DNA of 5,013 bases, taken from positions 1 through 5,013 of the forward strand of contig JAEZYW010000167.1 of the NCBI GenBank assembly GCA_023418835.1, given 5' to 3'. This DNA is from Bacillota bacterium. Its GTDB lineage: Bacteria > Bacillota > Clostridia > Tissierellales > Peptoniphilaceae. Shown one piece after another: positions 1-5,013 of the stretch. Made by a program: the position numbers and the translations under genes. Each line of letters opens with the position of its first letter. Positions within the stretch are counted from its first letter, which is position 1. The notes under the pieces are model-generated. The model did not search any database. It was not told the DNA's origin and was given only the letters and a program-made list of their open reading frames with translations.

Positions 1-53
1 CGTTTTGGTGCAGTCTGCAAACTAACACCATTATAACATTGGAGGTTATTTTT

Positions 54-218
54 TTGCTTGAAGCTGAAGCTATTTATTCCTACCACCTGCATAGCAGGTG
101 GTTTATTCATGCTAAAGCGTACAAAAATAAACGCCAGAGTATATTAACTCTGGCGTTTATTTTTTGTTATAGCACTTTAAAATCGTTCATTTTTCTATTA
201 ATCTTCTCTTTTTCCTAA
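54..218 (+). CDS. Doubtful 54-aa ORF spanning two hairpins
   Basis: A GGAGG sequence (41-45) lies 8 nt before a TTG codon at 54, opening a 54-codon frame that begins MLEAEAIYSYHLHSRWFIHA. The YHLHSRWF stretch is simply the translation of the perfect hairpin at 82-102. The frame then runs through the strong terminator stem at 121-167 and overlaps the last 21 bp of the convergent ferritin gene. Any transcript would probably stop at the terminator, so the C-terminal half is unlikely to be made. I do not recognise a protein family. It may be a chance frame, or the edge of a mobile element whose hairpin happens to be translatable. The good ribosome-binding-site spacing is the only reason to list it. 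Confidence 0.18.
   Translation: MLEAEAIYSYHLHSRWFIHAKAYKNKRQSILTLAFIFCYSTLKSFIFLLIFSFS
82..102. repeat. Perfect 9-bp hairpin, possible IS200/IS605-type end
   Basis: ACCACCTGC (82-90) and GCAGGTGGT (94-102) form a perfect 9-bp GC-rich stem with a 3-nt ATA loop, followed by TTATT. The run of T residues is too broken for a good intrinsic terminator, and a better terminator sits 20 bp further on. Short GC-rich hairpins of this kind are typical of the subterminal ends of IS200/IS605-family elements in Firmicutes, which lack inverted repeats and transpose as single strands. No transposase can be seen because the window starts just upstream. The IS interpretation is inference; the hairpin itself is directly visible. 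Confidence 0.4.
121..167 (-). terminator. Strong intrinsic terminator, probably bidirectional
   Basis: Positions 123-140 and 147-164 pair perfectly over 18 bp around a 6-nt loop (141-146). The stem core is CGCCAGAGT with ACTCTGGCG. One bulged base extends the pairing to 121-167. An A-rich arm on one side and a T-rich arm on the other give a U tract in either direction. It lies about 30 bp beyond the ferritin stop codon and so ends that transcript. It would equally stop a plus-strand transcript arriving from the left edge. Confidence 0.88.
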
Positions 219-692
219 AATGCTATCTACTTTAAATAGTGCAGCTTCGTTGTCTCCAGCTAATTTTATCATGTCGATAACTCCTCTAAAGTTATCTTCT
301 TCTTCAACTTGCTCGTCTACGTATGTTCTTAAGAAGTTTTCTGCTGCATAGTGTTTTTCTTCGATAGCTATGTCTAAAATTCCTCTGATACTTGCTGAAA
401 TTTCTTTTTCGTGTTCTAGTCCTTTTTCAAAAACGTCTAGGATAGATTCGTATTCTGTTGATTGTTCTGCAAGGGCGTGAGTTTCAACTTCTCCGTCTAC
501 GTCTAGGATAAAGTCGATAAAGTCTTCAGCGTGATGGTTTTCTTCCATAGTTTGAAGTCCCATCCAATGAGTTGCCCCTGGAATTCCTAGGCTCTTAAAA
601 TAAAGTCTCATTCCGTTGTACTTATAAGCTGATTCGTACTCCATTTGGATTTGTCTGTTTAACTCGTCGTTAAGTCTTTTACTCAATTTCAT
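198..692 (-). CDS. ftnA: Non-haem bacterial ferritin (FtnA-like)
   Basis: A 164-residue ferritin, the normal length for the bacterial non-haem type. It oxidises Fe(II) at a di-iron ferroxidase centre and stores it as a ferric mineral inside a 24-subunit cytoplasmic shell. Expected ligands are visible with a +1 offset from E. coli FtnA: E18, E51 and H54 (in MEENHHAEDF), E95 (LEHEKE), then Q128 and E131 in DEQVEEE. No Met that could serve as a bacterioferritin haem ligand stands out, which favours the FtnA class. The ATG start is firm: AGGAGGAG lies 8 nt upstream (701-708). The gene follows the kinase gene by 86 bp on the same strand and ends at a strong terminator. A separate promoter in the gap is likely. 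No convincing Fur or PerR box was found. The gene symbol is by family resemblance only. Confidence 0.95.
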   Translation of the reverse strand: MKLSKRLNDELNRQIQMEYESAYKYNGMRLYFKSLGIPGATHWMGLQTMEENHHAEDFIDFILDVDGEVETHALAEQSTEYESILDVFEKGLEHEKEISASIRGILDIAIEEKHYAAENFLRTYVDEQVEEEDNFRGVIDMIKLAGDNEAALFKVDSILGKRED

Positions 693-735
693 AATTAATA
701 CTCCTCCTGTAAAATATATTTATTCTCTCTCTATT

Positions 736-765
736 CATATACCCAGATTAAAAATAATATCACAA
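736..765 (-). promoter_or_regulatory. Candidate ferritin promoter
   Basis: On the minus strand, TTGTGA (760-765) and TATATG (736-741) are separated by 18 bp, each matching four of six consensus bases. The site lies in the 86-bp gap between kinase and ferritin genes, with room for a leader of roughly 35-40 nt before the AGGAGGAG site. AT-richness makes chance matches common here, so this is only a candidate. No terminator separates the two genes, so read-through from the kinase gene remains possible. Confidence 0.3.
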
Positions 766-778
766 TTAACCTGCTACT

Positions 779-2236
779 TTACTTTGGAGAGATAAAATAA
801 AACCTCGATCCCTCGCCAACTTTGGAATCTACACCGTATTCAAAGTTGTGTTTTTGTAAAATTACCCTTACAATGTGAAGTCCAATTCCAGTTCCCACAA
901 CGTTTCTAACGTGATTGTGGTGGTCTGTGTAATATCTTTCCCAAATTTTTTCTTTTTCAGATTCGGCAATTCCTCTACCGTGGTCGATAATGGAATAGGT
1001 TACTGCCTTTTCATCTTCTTCTATATTAAATATGATCTTCTTATCTTTTCCAACAAAGCTCACGGCATTAGATGCAAAATTGTATAAAACTTGGTTGATC
1101 ATAGACTTATCTCCTTTAATAATTCCTTGGGAGTTGCCCTCTATGATAAACTCGTAGTTTTGTTTGGCTCTAAGAACGTCTAGCCTTTGGATTAGATTTT
1201 CAGTCATTTCTCTTAAATTAATTTCTTCTAGATTTAATTCGTCCATTTGCATTTCCAGTTTGGAGACATCTAATATACTGTTTACCATTTCTGTAAGCCT
1301 GTCTGCTTCTGAAATAATAATGTCTAGATGCCCATCTCTCATTTCCTTGTCTTCTCCGCTAATGTCTTTTATCATCTCTGAATAAGATTTAATAACCGTA
1401 AGGGGTGTTTTCAAGTCGTGGGAGACGTTGGCAACAATGGAAACTCGCATTTCATCCATTTTAGATAATTCTTTTGTGGTGTAATTTAGGGTGTTGGAAA
1501 GTTGGTCTACTTCATAAACCCCAGAAGTTGGAAAGTTGATGTCGTATTTTCCTGTCGCCAATTCCTTTGCCGTTTCGTTTAGTTCTAAAATTGGCTCACT
1601 AAGTTTTTGGGAGACGAAATAGCTTACGATCATTCCCAATACAAATACAATCCCAATTATATAGGGAAACTGTCTTCGCATTATTAAAACCGTGGAGTCT
1701 ATAGGCTCTACTATTGAAACGATCATTAAATAGAGATCCGCTCCCCGCTCTTCTCCCAAATAGCTGGCGTAAATAAAACTTTGATAGTCGTCGTCATAGG
1801 TTTTCAAGTCGTAAAGATCGTTGGCACCTTCTATTTTAGGAATTCCTGCCAATATTGAGTTTATAATCTTTTTGTTATATGAAGTGGAATAAAATATGCC
1901 CATCCAATCGTTGGGATAAATCACATTCCCATCCCCATCTACTATCTGAATTCTAGTGGAATTGTCCAAGGTTTTAGCTCTGATAATGGATGTGATGGTT
2001 TTTTCTTGGAGATATTCGTTTGTTATGAGTTTTCCCGTCTCTTCAATTTCCGCTAATTTCATGTTTTTATAAAAGGCTGCCAAAAAGACGTTTTGCATTA
2101 ACCATATAAACAACAGGATTATTACAATATAAATGGCATAATATTTCCAAATCCTATTTCGAATGCTCCCCAGATGTTCAATTTGATTTTCAGAACCTAT
2201 TTCTTTATTTCTTAACTTCCGGATTTTCCGAATCAA
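779..2236 (-). CDS. Membrane sensor histidine kinase (HisKA family)
   Basis: This is the 485-residue sensor of the two-component system whose regulator lies just upstream. Order of parts: basic N-terminus, membrane helix about 31-54, extracytoplasmic sensor region about 55-187, second membrane helix about 190-208, HAMP linker about 209-262, HisKA dimerisation domain with phospho-acceptor H273 in SHDLKTPLT, and HATPase_c domain. The ATP-binding boxes are complete: N box N381-N390 (NQVLYNFASN), G1 DHGRG 418-422, F-like RYY near 434-436, and G2 GTGIGL 448-453. The kinase therefore looks active. The sensor region contains RIQIVDGDGNVIYP (95-108), a strand-turn pattern seen in extracytoplasmic PAS-like folds; its ligand is unknown. 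The start is TTG: an in-frame TAG lies 9 bp upstream and no ATG, GTG or other TTG follows before membrane helix 1. It overlaps the regulator gene by 32 bp, suggesting translational coupling. Confidence 0.95.
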   Translation of the reverse strand: MIRKIRKLRNKEIGSENQIEHLGSIRNRIWKYYAIYIVIILLFIWLMQNVFLAAFYKNMKLAEIEETGKLITNEYLQEKTITSIIRAKTLDNSTRIQIVDGDGNVIYPNDWMGIFYSTSYNKKIINSILAGIPKIEGANDLYDLKTYDDDYQSFIYASYLGEERGADLYLMIVSIVEPIDSTVLIMRRQFPYIIGIVFVLGMIVSYFVSQKLSEPILELNETAKELATGKYDINFPTSGVYEVDQLSNTLNYTTKELSKMDEMRVSIVANVSHDLKTPLTVIKSYSEMIKDISGEDKEMRDGHLDIIISEADRLTEMVNSILDVSKLEMQMDELNLEEINLREMTENLIQRLDVLRAKQNYEFIIEGNSQGIIKGDKSMINQVLYNFASNAVSFVGKDKKIIFNIEEDEKAVTYSIIDHGRGIAESEKEKIWERYYTDHHNHVRNVVGTGIGLHIVRVILQKHNFEYGVDSKVGEGSRFYFISPK

Positions 2237-2894
2237 ATTTATAACCTACTCCCCGAACTGTAATAATAAATTTTCTATATTGTCCCAAAGTGTTTCTAAG
2301 CATTTTAATATGAGTATCCACCGTTCTATCGTCGCCAAAGAAATCGTAGCCCCAAACGGAACTTAAAAGCTGATCCCTAGAAAGGGCTTTTCCCTCGTTT
2401 TGAATAAAATAAGTTAAAAGTTCAAACTCCTTTGGAGTTGCACTAACTTGTTCTCCGTCTACTGTGATTACATGGCCGTCCATGTCAACTTCCAAACCTT
2501 CAACTTGCCAAACCTTATTAGGTTTTCTTTCTTGGGAGTTTCTCTTTATAACCACATTAATTCTAGCCATCAATTCTTTGGGAGAAAAAGGCTTTACTAC
2601 ATAATCGTCTATTCCGATTTCAAATCCGAAGAGCTTATCGTATTCTTCTCCTCGAGAACTCAACATTATTACGGGAATGTCTTTAAATTTTGCAATTTCT
2701 TGGTGAGCAGAATATCCGTCCAAGTTGGGCATCATAATGTCCATAACTATGCAATCATAATCATTTTCTTTTGCAAGTTCTATTGCCTCTAAACCGTCTT
2801 GAGCAGTATCTACCTCGTAACCTTCGTATTTACCGTAAGTTTTTATTACTTCCCGAATCCTCTCTTCGTCGTCTACAACGAGAATTCTATTCAT
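2205..2894 (-). CDS. OmpR/PhoB-type response regulator
   Basis: A 229-residue DNA-binding response regulator, standard length for the OmpR/PhoB class. The receiver domain (about 1-118) keeps the acidic pair D8-D9, the phosphorylation site D52 (MDIMMPNLDG), a Ser at the switch position (79-80) and K101 in VVKPF. The winged-helix domain (about 126-220) carries ATPKEFELL, the recognition-helix region DDRTVDTHIKMLRNTL and the wing VRGVGYKF. It is expected to be phosphorylated by the downstream kinase and to control transcription in the cytoplasm. The ATG start is supported by AGAGGTGA 6 nt upstream (2901-2908). It follows uppP by 54 bp on the same strand without a terminator, so co-transcription is likely. 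Targets cannot be read from the sequence; the neighbour uppP is one candidate. I do not assign a named orthologue. Confidence 0.96.
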   Translation of the reverse strand: MNRILVVDDEERIREVIKTYGKYEGYEVDTAQDGLEAIELAKENDYDCIVMDIMMPNLDGYSAHQEIAKFKDIPVIMLSSRGEEYDKLFGFEIGIDDYVVKPFSPKELMARINVVIKRNSQERKPNKVWQVEGLEVDMDGHVITVDGEQVSATPKEFELLTYFIQNEGKALSRDQLLSSVWGYDFFGDDRTVDTHIKMLRNTLGQYRKFIITVRGVGYKFDSENPEVKK

Positions 2895-2948
2895 ATTACT
2901 TCACCTCTAGATAATAGTATAATTTTTCTGTGAAAAATAAATGTTTAA

Positions 2949-3824
2949 TCAGTGATAGATATAGATAAATACAAGGATGCCCAGTATTATTCTATAAATT
3001 CCAAAGGCAGTAAATTTATTATTTTTGATGTATTTCATAAATAAATTAATTACCGCATCTGCAGACAAAAACGCCAAAATAGAACCCAGTAAAATCAATC
3101 CCCATTGGGAAGTACTAAATCCTCCACCCAGTTTTAAAATCTTCAAAGCTGTCGCCCCAAGCATAGTTGGAATTGCTAAAAAGAAAGAAAACTCAGCGGC
3201 AACCGTTCTATTGGCACCCGTTGCCATACCCCCAATTATCGTAGCGGCAGATCTTGAAGTTCCAGGTATCATAGCCAGACACTGGAAAAAACCAATCTTT
3301 AAAGCTTGAATTGGAGTAAGTTCTGAAATAGAATCCACCTTGAATTCCTTAGTCTTTCTATTTTCCATCACTATAATAACTATACCCCAAAATATCAAAG
3401 CACCTGCTACAACTTCAGGTCTAAATAAGTATTTATCTATAATATCGTCAAAAAGTAAACCTAAAACCATAGCGGGTATAAAACCAATTATAACTTTAAT
3501 CCAAAGTCTCAAAGTCGGTCTGTGAAAATGAGCAAGTCTAAACTTCATCTTTTCTTTTGTCGTCAAAAATTCGTAGCTTCCCATGTCGGTCATATAGCTA
3601 ATTTTTCCAAGATCCAAAGGATTTAATTTGTAAAAATATTGCTTTATAACTGCAAAAATTGCTCCCAACTGGATTATTACATTAAAAGCGTTGGAAAAGG
3701 ATTCTGGATTTAACTTTACAAATTCGTTAACCAAAATCAAATGCCCTGTACTACTAACAGGCAAAAATTCAGTAAACCCCTCTACTATGGAAAGAATAAT
3801 TACTTTTATAATTTCATGTATCAC
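2949..3824 (-). CDS. uppP: Undecaprenyl-diphosphate phosphatase UppP (BacA)
   Basis: A 291-residue polytopic membrane enzyme that removes a phosphate from undecaprenyl diphosphate, regenerating the lipid carrier for peptidoglycan and other wall polymers. High dosage gives bacitracin tolerance in many bacteria. Both family signatures are present: EGFTEFLPVSSTGHLIL (residues 15-31, with E15, E19 and H28) and PGTSRSAATIIGG (187-199, with catalytic-type R191). The C-terminal FGIYRIILG motif is also typical. It is slightly longer than the usual 265-280 residues, mostly from an extended soluble loop at about 62-105. The start codon is GTG at 3824. An AGGAG (3839-3843) lies 14 nt upstream, which is unusually far. 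A rare ATA codon at 3831-3833 would have ideal spacing and add three residues, but GTG is the more conservative choice. It lies 70 bp after the 83-residue gene and 54 bp before the regulator gene. Confidence 0.96.
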   Translation of the reverse strand: MIHEIIKVIILSIVEGFTEFLPVSSTGHLILVNEFVKLNPESFSNAFNVIIQLGAIFAVIKQYFYKLNPLDLGKISYMTDMGSYEFLTTKEKMKFRLAHFHRPTLRLWIKVIIGFIPAMVLGLLFDDIIDKYLFRPEVVAGALIFWGIVIIVMENRKTKEFKVDSISELTPIQALKIGFFQCLAMIPGTSRSAATIIGGMATGANRTVAAEFSFFLAIPTMLGATALKILKLGGGFSTSQWGLILLGSILAFLSADAVINLFMKYIKNNKFTAFGIYRIILGILVFIYIYH

Positions 3825-3838
3825 TTTGTCTATTACAT

Positions 3839-3843
3839 CTCCT
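3839..3843 (-). promoter_or_regulatory. Distant Shine-Dalgarno upstream of uppP
   Basis: AGGAG on the minus strand stands 14 nt before the GTG start of uppP, beyond the usual 5-9 nt. The in-frame codons between an upstream TAG stop and the GTG are ACA GGA GAT GTA ATA GAC AAA. Only ATA could initiate at normal spacing. An out-of-frame ATG directly abuts the AGGAG and is followed at once by TAA. Confidence 0.5.
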
Positions 3844-3894
3844 GTCTATTATTTACTTTAAAAGGTTATCATTTAGATCTATAATTATCAAGAT

Positions 3895-4146
3895 TTAAAG
3901 ATTCAAAAACCCACCAGTAAAAGCATCTGGAAAGGGAAATTTTTTAAGCTCCCCAGAAAAATCGATTTCAATAATTCCTCTATCAATTTCCGTGACGATT
4001 CCATCTCCAAACTTTATGTGGGAAACCTCATCCCCCTTTGCAAGGTCTTCCAACTCCTTCTCAATTACAGACCTGTCAAAATGCCTTTTAATTTTAGGGA
4101 CTTTTTTAGTCAAATCTTTAAAAACTATAATATCTGCTTTTTCCAT
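3895..4146 (-). CDS. Small protein with PcrA-C-terminus-like domain
   Basis: An 83-residue cytoplasmic protein with no signal or membrane segment. Residues 1-35 are charged and lysine-rich. Residues about 36-83 read GDEVSHIKFGDGIVTEIDRG followed by short alternating hydrophobic strands and the ending FPFPDAFTGGFLNL. The pattern GDxVxHxxFGxGxV, then xxVxF and KKF, resembles the Tudor/SH3-like module at the C-terminus of PcrA/UvrD helicases and of assorted Firmicutes proteins, where it mediates protein or RNA-polymerase contacts. Here it stands almost alone, so it could be an adaptor or a remnant of a larger protein. The ATG start is taken because an in-frame stop lies upstream with no better codon; its ribosome binding site is weak (AGAAAAGAAG). 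It heads the possible operon with uppP. Function is unknown. Confidence 0.8.
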   Translation of the reverse strand: MEKADIIVFKDLTKKVPKIKRHFDRSVIEKELEDLAKGDEVSHIKFGDGIVTEIDRGIIEIDFSGELKKFPFPDAFTGGFLNL

Positions 4147-4188
4147 GGCTTCTTTTCTAATTAAAACTTACATTTAATATCCAACTAT

Positions 4189-4197
4189 ATTTTAACA
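4189..4197 (-). promoter_or_regulatory. Candidate extended -10 upstream of the 83-aa gene
   Basis: On the minus strand TGTTAAAAT matches an extended -10 element (TGnTAnnnT), about 43 bp before the ATG at 4146 and after the terminator of the preceding gene. No good -35 box sits at 17 bp, which is tolerated for extended -10 promoters. It would drive the 83-aa gene and probably uppP with the two-component genes. Confidence 0.35.
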
Positions 4198-4236
4198 TAT
4201 ACCATAGTAGATTACTTAAACTAATTGAGAACAAAA

Positions 4237-4278
4237 ATAGCTCTTTGATTGCATATTTTTATACAATCCTAGAGCTAT
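4237..4278 (-). terminator. Intrinsic terminator of the 153-aa gene
   Basis: ATAGCTCT (4237-4244) pairs with AGAGCTAT (4271-4278). After a 2x2 internal loop, GATTG (4247-4251) pairs with CAATC (4264-4268). A single mismatch and three more A-T pairs close on a 4-nt loop (4256-4259). Read on the minus strand the stem ends AAAGAGCTATTTTTGTT, giving the U tract. It sits 10 bp beyond the stop codon at 4288 and separates that gene from the 83-aa gene and uppP. Confidence 0.85.
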
Positions 4279-4287
4279 AAATTCAAA

Positions 4288-4749
4288 TTAGTATAACCAT
4301 TGAACATATTCAATTTCTAAAATATCTATAATTCTTTTTACATACTTCTCTCCATTTAAAATCTTATAGACACTTCCATTGTTATCAATAAATAAGTAAT
4401 CTTTATTTTGAAGTCTCATTTCATAAAATATTTTCTCATCATTTATTACTATGCTAATATAATTTCCATAAATTGGAGTTAAATCTCTAAATAAAACTCT
4501 TTGCAAAGGAATATTTTTTATTTCTTCCACAACTTTATTTAGTTTTGGATCACCTTTTTTAATCATCTCAGAGGATTTTGATACAGCATAATTGCTTTCG
4601 CTCCTGTGAACATCATCTCTTATGGAATATATAAGGTATTGTGGACTATCTATATAATTTTTTCCACTTTTAACTCCGCTAAAATTATAAAAAATATATA
4701 GTACAATAAGAAATACTAGTATTTTTTTGAAATATTTACCTAAAGGCAT
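4288..4749 (-). CDS. Unrecognised membrane-anchored or exported protein
   Basis: A 153-residue protein that I do not recognise. It has a short basic N-terminus (MPLGKYFKK), one hydrophobic segment at about 10-23 (ILVFLIVLYIFYNF) and then a soluble, mostly extracytoplasmic part. There is no lipobox Cys, so the segment is either an uncleaved anchor or a signal peptide. The outer part has a helix-like stretch (KSSEMIKKGDPKLNKVVEEI) followed by strand-like pieces, including YLFIDNNGSVYKI near the end. This layout recalls small DUF5301-type extracytoplasmic proteins, but the match is from memory and weak. The ATG at 4749 is preferred to a TTG at 4761, because that TTG is part of the ribosome binding site TTGGAG, 6 nt before the ATG. 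GC content over most of the gene is about 24% by hand count, against roughly 35-40% in sampled lines of kinase and ferritin. It has its own promoter and terminator, so it appears monocistronic. Confidence 0.8.
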   Translation of the reverse strand: MPLGKYFKKILVFLIVLYIFYNFSGVKSGKNYIDSPQYLIYSIRDDVHRSESNYAVSKSSEMIKKGDPKLNKVVEEIKNIPLQRVLFRDLTPIYGNYISIVINDEKIFYEMRLQNKDYLFIDNNGSVYKILNGEKYVKRIIDILEIEYVQWLY

Positions 4750-4755
4750 ACTTGT

Positions 4756-4761
4756 CTCCAA
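4756..4761 (-). promoter_or_regulatory. Ribosome binding site fixing the start at 4749
   Basis: TTGGAG on the minus strand is followed by a 6-nt spacer (4750-4755) and ATG at 4747-4749. Because the in-frame TTG at 4759-4761 is itself part of this site, it is unlikely to be the initiation codon. The protein is therefore 153 rather than 157 residues. Confidence 0.75.
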
Positions 4762-4822
4762 TCATTTACCACACCGTATTTTCTCTCTTATTTTCTTTAA
4801 TCAAACCTAACATCCCTATAGT

Positions 4823-4853
4823 ATTATAAAATCCTAATGTAGTAAACGTTCAA
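4823..4853 (-). promoter_or_regulatory. Promoter of the 153-aa gene
   Basis: On the minus strand a perfect TATAAT (4823-4828) is preceded by TTGAAC (4848-4853, four of six consensus bases) with a 19-bp spacer, slightly long. Transcription would begin near 4816 and leave a leader of about 65 nt before the ATG at 4749. The spacer overlaps the stop codon of the gene fragment upstream. Confidence 0.5.
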
Positions 4854-4995
4854 TTTTATTTAGAAGTTCAATGCTTGATTCCAAAAGTTTTCCCTTGACT
4901 ATTTTCCCATTATCATATATATTATACGAAACTAAATAATAAATGTATTGAAATTTCAATACAGATAGAGGTCGCGAAGGTTCAAGAGTATATCT
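4834..4995 (-). pseudogene. 3' fragment of a possible broken or frameshifted gene
   Basis: A minus-strand frame of 53 codons ends at TAG (4834-4836) and reads like coding sequence: it contains LEPSRPLSVLKFQYIYYLVS and ends KGKLLESSIELLNKIERLLH, an amphipathic helix-like tail. It has no ATG or GTG start; the first TTG (codon 13) has no ribosome binding site. An in-frame TAA sits only 18 bases from the window edge. Another frame is open there (FGLDIKDILLNL) and closes at a TGA near 4956, so a frameshift between the two is possible. I cannot identify the family. It may equally be a chance frame. Confidence 0.3.
4944..4963. repeat. Perfect 20-bp palindrome
   Basis: TGTATTGAAATTTCAATACA equals its own reverse complement over all 20 bases, with no spacer; flanking bases A (4943) and G (4964) break the symmetry. 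It lies inside the possible gene fragment, about 90 bp upstream of the -35 box of the 153-aa gene. Its shape suits a dimeric repressor operator, but no regulator for it is visible nearby. No poly-T tract follows, so it is not a terminator. Confidence 0.55.
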
Positions 4996-5013
4996 TTAAT
5001 GTCTAACCCAAAA

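Noticed and set aside
1..36. Possible 3' end of an upstream plus-strand gene (RFGAVCKLTPL then TAA)
   Set aside because: Eleven codons are too few to identify anything, and another frame is also open across this stretch.
745..766. Fur- or PerR-like box before ferritin (GATATTATTTTTAATC)
   Set aside because: Only about half the positions are symmetric, which an AT-rich spacer gives by chance; it does not match either consensus well.
742..774. CAGGTTAA...TTAATCTG stem between kinase and ferritin as a terminator
   Set aside because: The stem is weak with a 14-nt loop and a G-T pair, and no T tract follows it on the minus strand.
875..1385. Plus-strand open frames of about 70 residues over the kinase gene
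   Set aside because: They lie antisense within a clear kinase gene with all catalytic motifs, are low-complexity (Ser/Phe-rich) and lack supported starts.
2895..2948. Separate promoter for the two-component genes (TATACT at about 2918)
   Set aside because: The -10 match is fair, but no acceptable -35 is found at 16-18 bp and there is no extended -10. Read-through from uppP is a simpler explanation.
2448..4177. Plus-strand open frames over the regulator, uppP and the 83-aa gene
   Set aside because: They are antisense shadows of well-supported minus-strand genes, with no domain pattern of their own.
1..5013. CRISPR arrays, tRNA or rRNA genes, riboswitches
   Set aside because: No regularly spaced direct repeats, cloverleaf or conserved rRNA stretches were seen, and leaders are short without recognised aptamer motifs.

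Overview
The window is AT-rich low-GC Gram-positive (Firmicutes-type) DNA. Strong AGGAGG-type ribosome binding sites, an OmpR/HisKA two-component pair with Firmicutes-style motifs and a Gram-positive-like UppP suggest an anaerobic Clostridia/Tissierellia-like bacterium. That placement is inferred from protein style only; no marker gene is present. All confident genes lie on the minus strand, so the transcription order runs from high to low coordinates.

Region by region, in minus-strand order. 4762-5013 holds no confident gene: it contains the 3' part of a possible broken or split gene, a perfect 20-bp palindrome, and a promoter with a perfect TATAAT. 4288-4749 encodes an unrecognised membrane-anchored or exported protein of 153 residues that is clearly more AT-rich than its neighbours. 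A strong minus-strand terminator at about 4237-4278 insulates it. 3895-4146 encodes an 83-residue protein with a small beta-barrel-like domain. 2949-3824 is uppP (undecaprenyl-diphosphate phosphatase). 2205-2894 and 779-2236 are an OmpR-type response regulator and a membrane HisKA histidine kinase that overlap by 32 bp. 198-692 is a non-haem ferritin, followed by a strong, probably bidirectional terminator at 121-167. 1-120 contains a second perfect hairpin and a doubtful short plus-strand ORF, possibly the edge of an IS200/IS605-like element.

How the genes may work together. The 83-residue gene, uppP, the regulator and the kinase follow each other with gaps of 70, 54 and -32 bp and no visible terminator, so they could form one operon. 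UppP regenerates the lipid carrier for cell-wall synthesis and is a classic bacitracin-tolerance factor. A two-component system directly downstream could sense envelope state, but this is inference from position. Ferritin follows after 86 bp, probably with its own promoter, and looks functionally separate (iron storage).

Most of the window is ordinary chromosomal content. I do not see a clearly novel multi-gene system. The least explained parts are the two ends and the AT-rich 153-residue gene.
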